DNA of 64,000 nt from Williamsia sp. CHRR-6. Its GTDB lineage: Bacteria; Actinomycetota; Actinomycetes; Mycobacteriales; Mycobacteriaceae. A program made the position numbers and the translations under genes. Of the stretch, positions 17,243 through 27,079 are shown in pieces (position 1 is the stretch's first letter; the number at the start of each line of letters is the position of its first letter). Where the stretch lies: the NCBI RefSeq assembly GCF_018474015.1, contig NZ_JAHCSG010000003.1, forward strand, positions 248,001-312,000. The letters run 5' to 3'. Under the pieces are notes generated by a model. The model searched no databases. It saw only the letters and a list, made by a program, of their open reading frames with translations, and was not told where the DNA came from.

Positions 17243-17848
17243 GGGGGTGAGGAACGCTTCGACGTCACCGATGCTCGGCAACAGTCCCTGAGTCTGGGCT
17301 TGCGCCAGAGTTGGTGCCGCAGAGTCTTTGTCGGACAGCGAGTAGGTCAGCGGTTGCCCGTTGCGCCCGACGGTGGGCCACTCGATGCCCACTCCGGGGT
17401 CCAGCGGATGGATGCCATGTTCGCCGCCGGGGTTGTAGCCGGTGGAACACAGGTAGGTCAGGGTGGAGCCGTCCTGCAATGAGCAGAACGCGTGCCCCAG
17501 TCCCTCGCAGATGTACACCGCGCGCCGATCGGTGTCGTCGAGCAGCACCGAATCCCACTGCCCAAACGTGGGCGAGCCGATGCGGATGTCGACGATGACA
17601 TCGAGCACCGCACCCACCGGGCACATCACATACTTGGCCTGACCGGGGGGCACATCAGCGAAATGCACCCCACGCAGCACTCCTGCCGCCGACACCGACA
17701 TGTTCACCTGGGCCACCGTGAAGTCGTGGCCGATGGTCTCGGCCAGCACCGGCGCCTTGAACGCCTCGAGGAACACCCCCCGCGGGTCGCCGTGCTGCAC
17801 CGGGGTCAGCTCCCACGCCCCGGCAATGGTCAGCGGCCGCACCTGCAC
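17240..17848 (-). CDS. rmlC: dTDP-4-dehydrorhamnose 3,5-epimerase
   Basis: A 202-residue cupin enzyme that epimerises dTDP-4-keto-6-deoxyglucose at C3 and C5, the third step of dTDP-L-rhamnose synthesis; in mycobacteria rhamnose links arabinogalactan to peptidoglycan. Family features: DPRGVFLEAFKA, the catalytic His in LRGVHFADVPPGQAKYV, VDIRIGSPTFGQWDSV and the EGLGHAFCSL strand. Length is normal. The start is GTG 17846-17848, one base after the rmlA stop, so it is coupled to rmlA. Its stop codon lies in the last unit of a 22-bp tandem repeat. Confidence 0.93.
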   Translation of the reverse strand: MQVRPLTIAGAWELTPVQHGDPRGVFLEAFKAPVLAETIGHDFTVAQVNMSVSAAGVLRGVHFADVPPGQAKYVMCPVGAVLDVIVDIRIGSPTFGQWDSVLLDDTDRRAVYICEGLGHAFCSLQDGSTLTYLCSTGYNPGGEHGIHPLDPGVGIEWPTVGRNGQPLTYSLSDKDSAAPTLAQAQTQGLLPSIGDVEAFLTP

Positions 17849-17849
17849 G

Positions 17850-18719
17850 TCAACGCCCCTGTTCGATGATGGTGAGCAGATAGGCGCCGTAGCCCGACTT
17901 CAACAGGGTCTGCGCACGGGCGGCCAACTGGTCGTCGTCGATGAAACCGCGCCGCCAGGCGATCTCCTCGGGCACGGCGATCTTGAGGCCCTGTCGTTGT
18001 TCCACCGTTCGGACGAAATTTCCCGCATCCAACATCGAGTCGAACGTGCCGGTGTCCAGCCACGCGGTGCCCCGCGGCAGCACGTGCACCGCCAGGCGAC
18101 CCTGCTGCAGATAGGCGTTGTTGACGTCGGTGATCTCGTATTCACCCCGGGCGCTGGGGGACAGTCCCTTGGCGATCTCGATCACGTCGTTGTCGTAGAA
18201 ATAGAGCCCGGGCACCGCGTAGTTGGACCGCGGGTTCTCCGGCTTCTCCTGCAGGGCAACCGCTTTGCCGTCAGCGTCGAAGTCGACCACACCGTAGGCG
18301 CTGGGCTGCGCCACCCAGTAGGCGAAGATGGCACCACCGTCGACGTCGGAGAATCGCATCAGCTGGCTGCCCAAACCGGGGCCGTAGAAGATGTTGTCGC
18401 CCAACACCAACGCCACCGAGTCGTCACCGATGTGCTGCGCCCCGATGACAAACGCCTGCGCCAGTCCGTTCGGCTCGGGTTGCACCGCGTAGGTGATCGA
18501 GATGCCGAATTGCTCACCAGTACCCAGCAGGTGCGAAAAGTGTTCGGCGTCAGCGCGAGTGGTGATGACCAGCACATCCCGGATACCTGCCAGCATCAAG
18601 GTGGACAACGGGTAGTAGATCATCGGCTTGTCGTAGACCGGCACCAACTGTTTGCTCACACCCAGGGTGATCGGATGCAGCCTCGATCCGGTCCCCCCGG
18701 CCAGAATGATTCCCCGCAT
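17850..18719 (-). CDS. rmlA: Glucose-1-phosphate thymidylyltransferase
   Basis: A 289-residue nucleotidyltransferase making dTDP-glucose from dTTP and glucose-1-phosphate, the first rhamnose step. Signature [11 protein letters not shown] near the N-terminus, KPMIYYPLS, the LGDNIFYG metal-binding segment, [19 protein letters not shown] and [10 protein letters not shown] are all present, and length matches RmlA. ATG 18719 is preceded by TAGGGT and seven bases, so the message is probably leaderless. The open frame continues upstream to 18896 but overlaps rmlB and is not coding. It forms an operon with rmlC and diverges from rmlB with an 82-bp gap. Confidence 0.95.
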   Translation of the reverse strand: MRGIILAGGTGSRLHPITLGVSKQLVPVYDKPMIYYPLSTLMLAGIRDVLVITTRADAEHFSHLLGTGEQFGISITYAVQPEPNGLAQAFVIGAQHIGDDSVALVLGDNIFYGPGLGSQLMRFSDVDGGAIFAYWVAQPSAYGVVDFDADGKAVALQEKPENPRSNYAVPGLYFYDNDVIEIAKGLSPSARGEYEITDVNNAYLQQGRLAVHVLPRGTAWLDTGTFDSMLDAGNFVRTVEQRQGLKIAVPEEIAWRRGFIDDDQLAARAQTLLKSGYGAYLLTIIEQGR

Positions 18720-18726
18720 GGGCCTC

Positions 18727-19812
<1,086 letters not shown>

Positions 19813-19826
19813 CGGTGACACGCCTG

Positions 19827-19914
19827 TGACCGCACGCTCGACGGGTCATTTCGGCACGCTCGACGGATCATTTCGGCACGCTCGACGGGTCATTTCGGCA
19901 CGCTCGACGGGTCA
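19827..19914. repeat. 22-bp tandem repeat array (4 copies) abutting the ndh stop codon
   Basis: Units of 22 bp starting at 19827 (diverged), 19849, 19871 and 19893; the consensus is TTTCGGCACGCTCGACGG followed by GTCA. The last GTCA holds the complement of the ndh stop codon (19912-19914). Read from ndh, the stop TGA is followed by repeated CCCGTCGAGCGTGCCGAAA segments. Same period and near-identical core as 17177-17242. Confidence 0.85.
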
Positions 19915-21195
19915 GCGGGTGGCTTCGACCTTCGGGGCCTGCGCCTCGTCGAATCCGCGCCGGTCGCGGCCGATGAACGACCCGAGCCACCGGGCGATCG
20001 CGGTCAGCTGGTTGGAGAACCCGGCCAGGTAGTAGACGTGCACCGCGAGCCACGCCCCGAACGCGGGCAGCCCGTTCATCTTGATCAGGTCGCGTACGTT
20101 CACCACGGCGCTGCCGGTGTTGATGATGGCCATCGAGCCCTTGTCGAAGTACTTGAACTCCGTGCCGGGCAACTTCTTGCGGGCGACGATGTCGGCCGCG
20201 TGGCGACCCTGCTGCATGGCGACCGGGCTCTGACCCGGGTATCCCTTGAGCGAGGTCATGTCGCCGATGGCGTAGATGGTGGCCACTCCACCGACCGTGA
20301 GGTCGGGGTTGATCAGCAGGCGCCCGGCGCGATCGGTCTCGCAGCCGGTGGCCTTGGCCAAGATCTCGGCGAAGTCGGCGGCCCGTACCCCCGCCGACCA
20401 CACGATGGTGTCGGCCCGGAACGAGCGGGTCTGTGCGCCCTTGTCGACGGCGACGGTGACCACTCCGTCGGAGATGTCGGTGACCAACGAGTTGAGCACC
20501 ACCTCGACGCCGTGCTTACGCAGGGTGCGCGCCGCGTAGTCGCTGAGCGAACCACCGAAGGCGGGCAGCACTTTTGGCAGTCCGTCGACCAGCGTGATCG
20601 ACACCTCCTGCTTGAAGTGCCGCCGAGCCACCTCGGCGATCTGACCCGCCACCTCCACACCGGTGGCTCCCGCACCGACGATCACGAAGCTCGACGCGGC
20701 CGCTCGCACCTCGGGATCGGTGGTGGTGCGGGCCAGCTCGAGCCGGTCGAGGATCTGTGCGCGCAATGCCGTCGCGTCCTCGAGCGACTTGAGCGCGAAG
20801 GTGCGATCGGCGTAGTCATCTCGACCGAAGTACGACTGTGACGCGCCGGTGGCAGCAATCAGCGAGGAGAAGGCCAGTGTGTGCTCGCCGTCCGCGCCTA
20901 CGTAGGTGACCGTGGAGGCCTCTGCGTCCACATCGACCACCGTGCCCTCCACGACGGTGATGTTCTGGTGGCGCGCCAGCAGGTCGGCGGCCTTGGGGGC
21001 CACGGTCGCGCTGTCGAGGATGCCGGTGGCCACCTGGTAGAGCAGCGGCTGGAAGAGGTACTGCGCATTGGCCGTGATGAGCGTCACCGACAGACCCGAT
21101 CGGCCTAATCGCTTGGCGGCGGCCAGCCCTCCGAACCCCGATCCGACGATGACGACATCGGTGGTGGTGGCCAGGTCAATGGCGTGATCAGGCAT
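19912..21195 (-). CDS. ndh: Type II NADH dehydrogenase
   Basis: A 427-residue FAD-dependent pyridine nucleotide-disulfide family enzyme. It has an N-terminal FAD-binding fold (VVIVGSGFGGLAAAKRLG), the quinone-site-type QPLLYQVATGIL, a second Rossmann motif (FVIVGAGATGVEVAGQIAE) for NADH and YAIGDMTSLKGYP near the C-terminus. The C-terminal amphipathic segment (FGAWLAVHVYYLAGFSNQL) would attach it to the inner leaflet. It passes electrons from NADH to menaquinone without pumping protons. ATG 21195 was chosen over the longer frame because AAGGGG is correctly placed and homologues start just before the FAD motif. It diverges from a LysR regulator. Its stop lies in the repeat array. Confidence 0.92.
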   Translation of the reverse strand: MPDHAIDLATTTDVVIVGSGFGGLAAAKRLGRSGLSVTLITANAQYLFQPLLYQVATGILDSATVAPKAADLLARHQNITVVEGTVVDVDAEASTVTYVGADGEHTLAFSSLIAATGASQSYFGRDDYADRTFALKSLEDATALRAQILDRLELARTTTDPEVRAAASSFVIVGAGATGVEVAGQIAEVARRHFKQEVSITLVDGLPKVLPAFGGSLSDYAARTLRKHGVEVVLNSLVTDISDGVVTVAVDKGAQTRSFRADTIVWSAGVRAADFAEILAKATGCETDRAGRLLINPDLTVGGVATIYAIGDMTSLKGYPGQSPVAMQQGRHAADIVARKKLPGTEFKYFDKGSMAIINTGSAVVNVRDLIKMNGLPAFGAWLAVHVYYLAGFSNQLTAIARWLGSFIGRDRRGFDEAQAPKVEATR

Positions 21196-21357
21196 GTCGT
21201 ACCCCTTGCGCTGGAGGCGATGACCGTTGTGTGGTCGGTAGCCGGTGTGAGCTGCCCTGCGAGACGTCGTTGTGTCCCACGACAGCGGTTTCATGAGTGA
21301 CAACGTCAATGGTGCGGTGATCACGTCCTGGGAACAAGCGTGTAGATCAGATGTCAC

Positions 21358-21373
21358 TTATCGTGAAAGCTAA
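21358..21373. promoter_or_regulatory. LysR-type box between ndh and the LysR gene
   Basis: TTA-N10-TAA, containing the T-N11-A core expected for LysR-type regulators, lies 50 bp before the regulator start in the 228-bp divergent gap. It is a candidate site for autoregulation or control of ndh. This is inferred from position and pattern only. Confidence 0.35.
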
Positions 21374-21423
21374 TCAATGCCGGTGCCTGCCGGTTCTCCC
21401 GTGCATCGAGAGGCGAATCTGAC

Positions 21424-22299
21424 ATGGAACTCCGTCAACTGGCCTACCTGGTGGCAGTAGCCGATGAGCTCAGTTTCAGCCGCGCCGCCGAGCGCAACTA
21501 CATATCTCAGTCCGCCATCAGTCATCAGATCGCGCGATTGGAGCGCGAGCTGGGGGTGACTCTGCTGGAGCGGTCCACCCGCGCGGTGTCGGTGACCGCC
21601 GCAGGCGAACGACTGCTGCCGATCGCCCGACAGATGCTGGATCTGCGCACCCGGGCTTTCGCCGCGGTGGCCGACCCCGGCTCGCGAATCCGCCTGGCGG
21701 CCAACATGTCTTTCGCACGTCGGTCGCTGACTGCGGTGTCGGCGGTGCGCGACGACCACCCCGACGTCGAGATCGAGTTCGTCATCAAGAACTTCGACCA
21801 GCGGGTGGAGGCCGTGATCACCGGCGATGTCGACATCGCGCTGATCCGCGGTTCGGTCACCGACAAGCGGCTGCGCGTGCACCGGCTGTGGGTGGAGGAG
21901 CTGATGGTCGCGATGTCAGACAAGCATCCGCTGGCCGGCCGCACGACGGTGTCGCTGGAGGAGTTGGCCGAGTTCCCGCTCATCCTGCCGCCGCGTAAAC
22001 GACAGATCCTGCTGCACGAGGTGATCAACACCGCCTTCACCGCGGCCGGACTGACCATCCGATTCGGACCACCGATCGCCCCGGACCACACCGCACCGCT
22101 GGATCTGCTCAACCGTCCCGATTCGTGGTCGGTCCTCTACGACGAAACCCCGGTGGTGGCGTTGGCACAGATTCGCGAGGACCGGGGTCGGTTGTCGGTT
22201 CCGGTGTCGGCGTTGACCAGGGCGTCGAGCGACGCAACGCCTGAGCGCGCGGCCGTCATCGCCGAACTCATGAAATCGCTTGGCCACCAGCCCACCTGA
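21424..22299 (+). CDS. LysR-family transcriptional regulator
   Basis: A 291-residue LysR regulator: N-terminal winged helix-turn-helix MELRQLAYLVAVADELSFSR ... AERNYISQSAISHQIARLE ... LGVTLLERSTRAVSVTAAG, then an effector-binding domain from residue 90 (RIRLAANMSFARRSLTAVSAV, GDVDIALIRG, SDKHPLAG, FPLILPPRKRQI). The ligand is unknown. It diverges from ndh and is followed 9 bp later by an acetyltransferase gene that is probably co-transcribed. Confidence 0.92.
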   Translation: MELRQLAYLVAVADELSFSRAAERNYISQSAISHQIARLERELGVTLLERSTRAVSVTAAGERLLPIARQMLDLRTRAFAAVADPGSRIRLAANMSFARRSLTAVSAVRDDHPDVEIEFVIKNFDQRVEAVITGDVDIALIRGSVTDKRLRVHRLWVEELMVAMSDKHPLAGRTTVSLEELAEFPLILPPRKRQILLHEVINTAFTAAGLTIRFGPPIAPDHTAPLDLLNRPDSWSVLYDETPVVALAQIREDRGRLSVPVSALTRASSDATPERAAVIAELMKSLGHQPT

Positions 22300-22308
22300 G
22301 GTGATTGC

Positions 22309-22863
22309 ATGACCCGCATGGATTGGCCACGCCACACCCCCACACTCACCGACGGGACCATCACGTTGCGCCCCGCCCAAGCCGATGATGCCGAAGGCAT
22401 CGTGGCGATGTGCACCGACCTCGAATCGGTGCGCTTCACCGCCGTGCCGCCGGGCTACACCACGGCCAACGCCGTCGACTACATCTCGCGCTCACGCGAG
22501 AACTGTTGGCCCGAGGTTCATCTCGTCATCAGCGATGACACCGACGCCGTGCTGGGCAACTGCAGCCTGCGTGAGCTGGACGACGAGGCCGCAGTGGTGG
22601 GCATCGGCTATCTGGTGGCTCCGTGGGCACGTCGGCGAGGGGTGGCCACCGCAGCCACCCGGCTGCTCATCGACTACGCCTTTGCCATCGGCGCGTTCCG
22701 GTTTGAACTCGACGCCTTCGCCGACAACGTCGGTTCGCGCGCGGTGGCCAAAGCCTGCGGCCTGACCGAGGAGGGCGTCATGCGGGGCGCCCGACTGGGC
22801 AACGGTGGCGTGCGCCATGACCTGGTGCGACACGCCGTTCTGCGCACCGACCGACCGGGCTGA
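22309..22863 (+). CDS. GNAT-family N-acetyltransferase (RimJ/RimL type)
   Basis: A 184-residue acetyltransferase: ITLRPAQADDAEGIVAMC at the N-terminus, the acetyl-CoA-binding segment GYLVAPWARRRGVATAATRLLIDYAF (pyrophosphate-binding RRRGVATA) and the family-typical FRFELDAFADNVGSRAVAKACGLTEEGVMR. This last part is characteristic of RimJ/RimL-type enzymes that modify protein N-termini or small amines. The substrate cannot be predicted. It follows the LysR gene closely. Confidence 0.88.
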   Translation: MTRMDWPRHTPTLTDGTITLRPAQADDAEGIVAMCTDLESVRFTAVPPGYTTANAVDYISRSRENCWPEVHLVISDDTDAVLGNCSLRELDDEAAVVGIGYLVAPWARRRGVATAATRLLIDYAFAIGAFRFELDAFADNVGSRAVAKACGLTEEGVMRGARLGNGGVRHDLVRHAVLRTDRPG

Positions 22864-22876
22864 CTTGCATCAGCAA

Positions 22877-22896
22877 CAGTTGTAGGAACACAATTG
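22877..22896. promoter_or_regulatory. Candidate MarR operator upstream of the exporter gene
   Basis: CAGTTGT-aggaac-ACAATTG forms an inverted repeat with 7-base arms (one mismatch), six bases before the exporter start codon. A MarR regulator is encoded as the last gene of the same unit, so this is the expected operator for autorepression. Confidence 0.5.
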
Positions 22897-22901
22897 TTTG
22901 A

Positions 22902-24359
22902 GTGAGCAACGAAACTACGGTCGACGCGTCCACGCTGAGCCCCCGTCGCAAGGTGATCATCCTGGCCACCTGCTGCCTCAGCCTGTTCATCGTGTCCATG
23001 GACGCGACCATCGTGAACGTGGCCATCCCGGCCATCCGGTCCGACCTGGGCGCCTCGGTGTCGGGTCTGCAGTGGGTGATCGACGTCTACACCCTGGTGT
23101 TGGCCAGCCTGCTGCTGTTGTCGGGGGCTGCGGCCGACCGTCTCGGACGCCGCCGGGTGTTCCAGGTCGGTCTGGCCGCCTTCGCCGTCGGGTCGCTGCT
23201 GTGCAGCCTGTCCGACAGTGTCGGGATGCTGGTCGCGGCGCGCTTCGTCCAGGCCATCGGCGGATCGATGCTCAACCCGGTCGCGATGTCGATCATCACC
23301 CAGGTGTTCACCGAGCGCACCGAACGGGCACGCGCCGTGGGCGTCTGGGGTGCCGTGGTCGGTGTCTCGATGGCTGTGGGACCGATGGTGGGTGGGGTGC
23401 TGATCGATTCGGTCTCCTGGCAGTCGGTGTTCTGGATCAACATCCCGGTGTGCCTGGCCGCCATCGCGTTGACCGCCCGATACGTCCCCGAATCACGCGG
23501 CACGGCGCGACGATTCGATCCGATCGGCCAGCTGCTGGGGGTGACGTTCATGGCGTCGCTGGTGTTCGGGCTGATCGAGGGACCATCGATGGGTTGGACC
23601 GATCCGCGCACGCTGGGCATCTTCACCATCACCGCGCTGGCGTTGGTGGCGTTTGTGCGGTTCGAGGGCCGCCACGCTTCCCCGTTCATCGACATCCGGT
23701 TCTTCCGGTCGGTGCCGTTCTCCACCGCGACGGTGATCGCGGTGCTGGCCTTCGCCGCCTACGGCGCCTTCCTGTTCCTGATGTCGATCTACCTTCAGCA
23801 GGTGCGCGGCTACAGTGCCCTGCACACCGGCGTGATCTACCTGCCGATCGCCGTTGCGACGCTGGTGTTCTCGCCGATCTCTGGGCGTCTGGTGGCCCGC
23901 TACGGATCGCGGCCCTCGCTGGTCAGCTCCGGCGTGTTGCTGGCGTTGGCGGCGGGATTCATGACGACGCTGGGGCCGCGCACCCCCGTCTGGCAGCTCA
24001 TCGTGATGTTCGCGATCTTCGGGATCGGTTTCGCGCTGGTCAATGCGCCGGTCACCACCTCTGCGGTCAGCGGCATGCCCCGCGACCGGGCGGGCGCCGC
24101 CTCCGCGGTCGCCTCGACCAGCCGCCAGCTGGGGATCAGCCTCGGCGTCGCCATCAGCGGCTCGGTGGTGGGCACCACCGTGGCCGCGGGCGGGTCGGCC
24201 TTCACCGACGCGATGGTCCCGCTGTGGTGGGTGGTGGTGGCCACCTCGGCGCTCATCACCGTGCTGGGCTACCTCAGCACCAGCGCGCGGGCGCGACGCA
24301 CCGCGCAGGACACCGCAGCACTGTTCACCACCACCGCGGTGCCGGCCGCCCAGCGATGA
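22902..24359 (+). CDS. DHA2-family MFS drug exporter (EmrB/QacA type)
   Basis: A 485-residue proton-driven exporter with 14 predicted membrane helices. Motif A appears as GAAADRLGRRRVF, motif B/C region as RFVQAIGGSMLNP and GVWGAVVGVSMAVGPMVGGVLID (antiporter motif), with a typical N-terminus FIVSMDATIVNVAIPAI. GTG 22902 is the start. A palindromic operator lies immediately upstream and a MarR repressor follows with a four-base overlap, so expression is probably induced by an exported compound. Substrates are unknown. Confidence 0.92.
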   Translation: MSNETTVDASTLSPRRKVIILATCCLSLFIVSMDATIVNVAIPAIRSDLGASVSGLQWVIDVYTLVLASLLLLSGAAADRLGRRRVFQVGLAAFAVGSLLCSLSDSVGMLVAARFVQAIGGSMLNPVAMSIITQVFTERTERARAVGVWGAVVGVSMAVGPMVGGVLIDSVSWQSVFWINIPVCLAAIALTARYVPESRGTARRFDPIGQLLGVTFMASLVFGLIEGPSMGWTDPRTLGIFTITALALVAFVRFEGRHASPFIDIRFFRSVPFSTATVIAVLAFAAYGAFLFLMSIYLQQVRGYSALHTGVIYLPIAVATLVFSPISGRLVARYGSRPSLVSSGVLLALAAGFMTTLGPRTPVWQLIVMFAIFGIGFALVNAPVTTSAVSGMPRDRAGAASAVASTSRQLGISLGVAISGSVVGTTVAAGGSAFTDAMVPLWWVVVATSALITVLGYLSTSARARRTAQDTAALFTTTAVPAAQR

Positions 24360-24796
24360 ACAACCCAGCGATGAGTCGGCGACCCGACGCCGACCGCGCC
24401 TGGCAGACCATGGCGCACTTCGTGATCGACCACCGCGGACCGTGGCGTCGAGCGCTGATGGCGCGAACCGGGCTGCCGTTCACCCACGTTCGGCTGTTAC
24501 GCCGCCTACGCGGCGGTCCCCTCTCGATCAGCGACCTCGCCGAGGCCGCAGCCATCGACCCACCCGCAGCCACCGTGGCCGTCACCGCCCTGCAGCGCGA
24601 CGGCCTGGTGCAGCGCAGCGTGGACCCGACCAACCGTCGGCGCAAGGTGGTGTCGCTCACCGACGCCGGGCACGAGTTGGTCGACGAGGCGATGCGCACC
24701 GACGACCCGGCCCCACCGAACTTCGACGCGTTGGACGACACCCAGATCGCCCAGTTGTCAGCGCTACTCGCCATTCTCGCCGACGACACCACGTGA
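24356..24796 (+). CDS. MarR-family transcriptional regulator
   Basis: A 146-residue winged-helix regulator: recognition region LSISDLAEAAAIDPPAATVAVTALQRDGLV and the beta-wing RSVDPTNRRRKVVSLTDAG, typical of MarR. ATG 24356 overlaps the exporter stop (ATGA). It most likely represses the exporter-regulator unit through the inverted repeat at 22877-22896. Another in-frame ATG at 24371 would shorten it by five residues. Confidence 0.9.
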   Translation: MNNPAMSRRPDADRAWQTMAHFVIDHRGPWRRALMARTGLPFTHVRLLRRLRGGPLSISDLAEAAAIDPPAATVAVTALQRDGLVQRSVDPTNRRRKVVSLTDAGHELVDEAMRTDDPAPPNFDALDDTQIAQLSALLAILADDTT

Positions 24797-25016
24797 GCCT
24801 GCCGAACCTGTGTTCACCCGTGGTGTCGTCGTGGTGGGTATCGGGTTGGCCATACATCTCGTCGAGCGCGTCGGCACGGTCTGCTGATTCAGCGAGTACC
24901 CGGCGTAGCGGACCAGAAGAGGCTTGGCGCCGGTCTGTTCGGCCATGTCGAGGCAGGTCTTGACCGTGGGTGGACCGTCCGCCCGTGGACGCACCCACCC
25001 CACTACTGTGACCCCC
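24797..25016 (-). other. Intergenic stretch with a possible gene remnant
   Basis: On the minus strand a protein-like segment, DMAEQTGAKPLLVRYAGYSL, reads for about 40 codons; the natural continuation appears one frame over as ADALDEMYGQPDTHHDDTTG. This would fit the frameshifted end of a lost gene. The family is not recognised and no start or ribosome site is seen, so it may be chance in GC-rich DNA. Confidence 0.3.
25004..25009 (+). promoter_or_regulatory. -10 box of a leaderless lacI-family gene
   Basis: TACTGT (TANNNT) lies exactly seven bases before the ATG at 25017, so transcription would start at or next to the start codon. Confidence 0.5.
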
Positions 25017-26018
25017 ATGACCCGTCGACCAGCGCTGCACGATGTCGCCGCGCTGGCCGGGGTCAGCCACCAGACCGTGTCCCGCGTTCTCAACGATCAT
25101 CCCCACGTCTCACCCGACACCCGCCGCAAGGTGGAGGTCGCGATCTCCGAGCTGGGGTACCGCCGCAACCTCAGCGCGCGCGTGTTGGTCACCGGCCGGT
25201 CCAACGTGGTCGGCGTCATCTCACCCAGCTCCACGCTGTATGGGCCCTCGGCGACGGTGACAGCAATCGGGCAGGCGGCCTTGGCATCTGGGCTCACGGT
25301 CACCGCCGATCAGGTCCTCGATCTCGGGCCAACCCAGGTACGCGCTGCAGCCGATCGGCTCCTCGGCCAGGGCGTCATGGGGCTGGTTCTCATCCTGCCC
25401 GTCGATGCTGCGGTGGAGACCGTGTCGTCCTTCGTTCCCGCGGGCACCCCGATGGTGACCGGGGACAGCGACGTGGGCCCGACGTCCTCACACGTGTCGA
25501 TCGATCAGTACAGCGGAGCCGTGCAGGCGACCGAACACCTGCTGGCCCTGGGTCACCGGACGGTGTGGCACATCGCCGGGCCGCTCGACTGGAACGATTC
25601 GCGTGCTCGGGAAAAGGGCTGGCGCGACACGTTGACGCGTGCAGGCGTGGAGGAACCCCCACTGCTGCGCGGGGATTGGTCACCCGCATCGGGCTATGAG
25701 GCCGGCCGGATGCTCGCCCGCGTGACCGACTGCACCGCCGTGTTCGCCGCCAACGACCACATGGCTCTGGGCATCGCGCGAGCGCTGTTCGAGGCAGGCC
25801 GCCGCATCCCCGAGGACGTGAGCCTCGTGGGCTTCGACGACGTTCCCGAGTCCGGCTACTACTTCCCGCCGCTGACCACCGTGCACCAGGACTTCGATGC
25901 GACCGGTCGCGCGGCATTGGAGCTGCTGCGCCGTCAGGCCGACGGCGACGACACGGGGCAAGACAGCGTGCTGGTGCCCGCCCACCTGGTGCTGCGACAG
26001 TCCACCGCCAGGCGCTGA
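25017..26018 (+). CDS. LacI-family transcriptional regulator
   Basis: A 333-residue regulator: N-terminal helix-turn-helix and hinge (LHDVAALAGVSHQTVSRVLN, then TRRKVEVAISELGYRRNLSAR), then a periplasmic-binding-protein-like sugar domain (SNVVGVISPSS, GVMGLVLILP, TEHLLALGHRTVWHIAGPL, AVFAANDHMALGIARALFE, VSLVGFDDVPESGYYFPPLT). Such proteins repress sugar uptake genes. ATG 25017 is chosen because the protein then begins right before the DNA-binding helix and a -10 box lies seven bases upstream. Next to it only a fragment of a sugar ABC permease remains (26046-26225), so its original target operon has probably been lost here. Confidence 0.9.
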   Translation: MTRRPALHDVAALAGVSHQTVSRVLNDHPHVSPDTRRKVEVAISELGYRRNLSARVLVTGRSNVVGVISPSSTLYGPSATVTAIGQAALASGLTVTADQVLDLGPTQVRAAADRLLGQGVMGLVLILPVDAAVETVSSFVPAGTPMVTGDSDVGPTSSHVSIDQYSGAVQATEHLLALGHRTVWHIAGPLDWNDSRAREKGWRDTLTRAGVEEPPLLRGDWSPASGYEAGRMLARVTDCTAVFAANDHMALGIARALFEAGRRIPEDVSLVGFDDVPESGYYFPPLTTVHQDFDATGRAALELLRRQADGDDTGQDSVLVPAHLVLRQSTARR

Positions 26019-26045
26019 GCCGCTGGGCCGACCGACACAAACTCG

Positions 26046-26225
26046 CCTGCCGGCGGCGATGATGCCGATGATCGACGTCGCCAACGCCACGTTGCGCAGG
26101 TTGTCGGGGTTGCCGGAGGTGGGTACGAACACGAACCCGAGCACCATGACGATGGCCAGTGCCACCACAGCCACCCCACGTCCCGGAATCGAGTTGATGG
26201 CGGGCCTGCCCCACCGGCTCGACAC
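26046..26225 (-). pseudogene. 5' fragment of a ribose-type ABC transporter permease
   Basis: From a GTG at 26225 the minus strand encodes about 60 residues containing a membrane helix (VAVVALAIVMVLGFVFVPTS) followed by GNPDNLRNVALATSIIGIIAAG. The segment PDNLRNVA...SIIGIIAAG is the conserved N-terminal region of RbsC-type sugar permeases, normally followed by GMTFVIITG and about 250 more residues. Here the match ends abruptly near 26046 and the frame continues as unrelated sequence over the end of the lacI gene. It is a decayed remnant of a sugar transport operon. Confidence 0.65.
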
Positions 26226-26274
26226 CGGTAGCTGCTGGTGCGCGCAACCCGCCGGCGGGTGGGTCGACCGCTCG

Positions 26275-26280
26275 TAGACT
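26275..26280 (+). promoter_or_regulatory. -10 box of the leaderless pirin gene
   Basis: TAGACT lies seven bases before the ATG at 26288 and there is no Shine-Dalgarno sequence, the leaderless arrangement. Confidence 0.5.
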
Positions 26281-26287
26281 CTCGTGG

Positions 26288-27079
26288 ATGACCACCGCTG
26301 AGCTGCCCGGCATCGACGTACGGCGCGCCGACGAACGCTTCACCACCCGCATCGACTGGCTGGACTCGAAGCATTCGTTCTCCTTCGCCGACCACTACGA
26401 CCCCGGCAACACCCACCACGGGCTGCTGTTGGTCAACAACGACGACGTGGTCACCCCCGGCGCCGGGTTCGACACCCACCCCCACCGCGACTCCGAGATC
26501 ATCACCTGGGTGCTGCAGGGCGCGCTGGTGCACCAGGATTCGATGGGCCATTCCGGCGTCATCTATCCGGGCCTGGCCCAACGGATGAGCGCAGGCACCG
26601 GGATCCTGCACTCGGAGAGGAACGACTCGTGGCGCGTGCGCGAACCAGCCGGGGCGACGCGGGATCTGCCCGTCGAGCCGGTGCGGTTCATCCAGATGTG
26701 GCTGGTGCCAGACGAATCCGGTATCGCCCCGAGCTATGAACAACTCGAGGTGCACGACGAGCTCGACGGCGGTGGGCTGGTCACCATCGCCTCGGGTATG
26801 CCCACCCACGCCGACCATTCGGCCATCCGGATCGCCAATCGCCACGCGGCCATGCATGTGGCACGGATGCGCGCAGGGCAGGCCCCGATCATCCTGCCCG
26901 ACAGCCCCTTTGCCCATCTGTTCGTCGCCGACGGCGAGGTGGACATGGAGGGGGTGGGTCGGTTGCACACCGGCGACGCGGTTCGCCTGACCGACGTCGG
27001 CGGACCGCGGCTGAGTACCGACGTCGGCGCCGAGGTCATCGTCTGGGAGATGCACGCAGGTCTCGGTCCGCCGCGATGA
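26288..27079 (+). CDS. Pirin-family protein
   Basis: A 263-residue double-cupin protein. The N-terminal cupin carries the pirin metal site GFDTHPHRDSEIITWVLQGAL and later GTGILHSERN (His-His-His-Glu type ligands); the C-terminal cupin is degenerate. The SFSFADHYDP motif is typical of pirins. Some pirins act as quercetin dioxygenases, others as redox regulators; which applies here is unknown. The last codons overlap the antiporter gene by four bases, so the two are translationally coupled. Confidence 0.9.
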   Translation: MTTAELPGIDVRRADERFTTRIDWLDSKHSFSFADHYDPGNTHHGLLLVNNDDVVTPGAGFDTHPHRDSEIITWVLQGALVHQDSMGHSGVIYPGLAQRMSAGTGILHSERNDSWRVREPAGATRDLPVEPVRFIQMWLVPDESGIAPSYEQLEVHDELDGGGLVTIASGMPTHADHSAIRIANRHAAMHVARMRAGQAPIILPDSPFAHLFVADGEVDMEGVGRLHTGDAVRLTDVGGPRLSTDVGAEVIVWEMHAGLGPPR

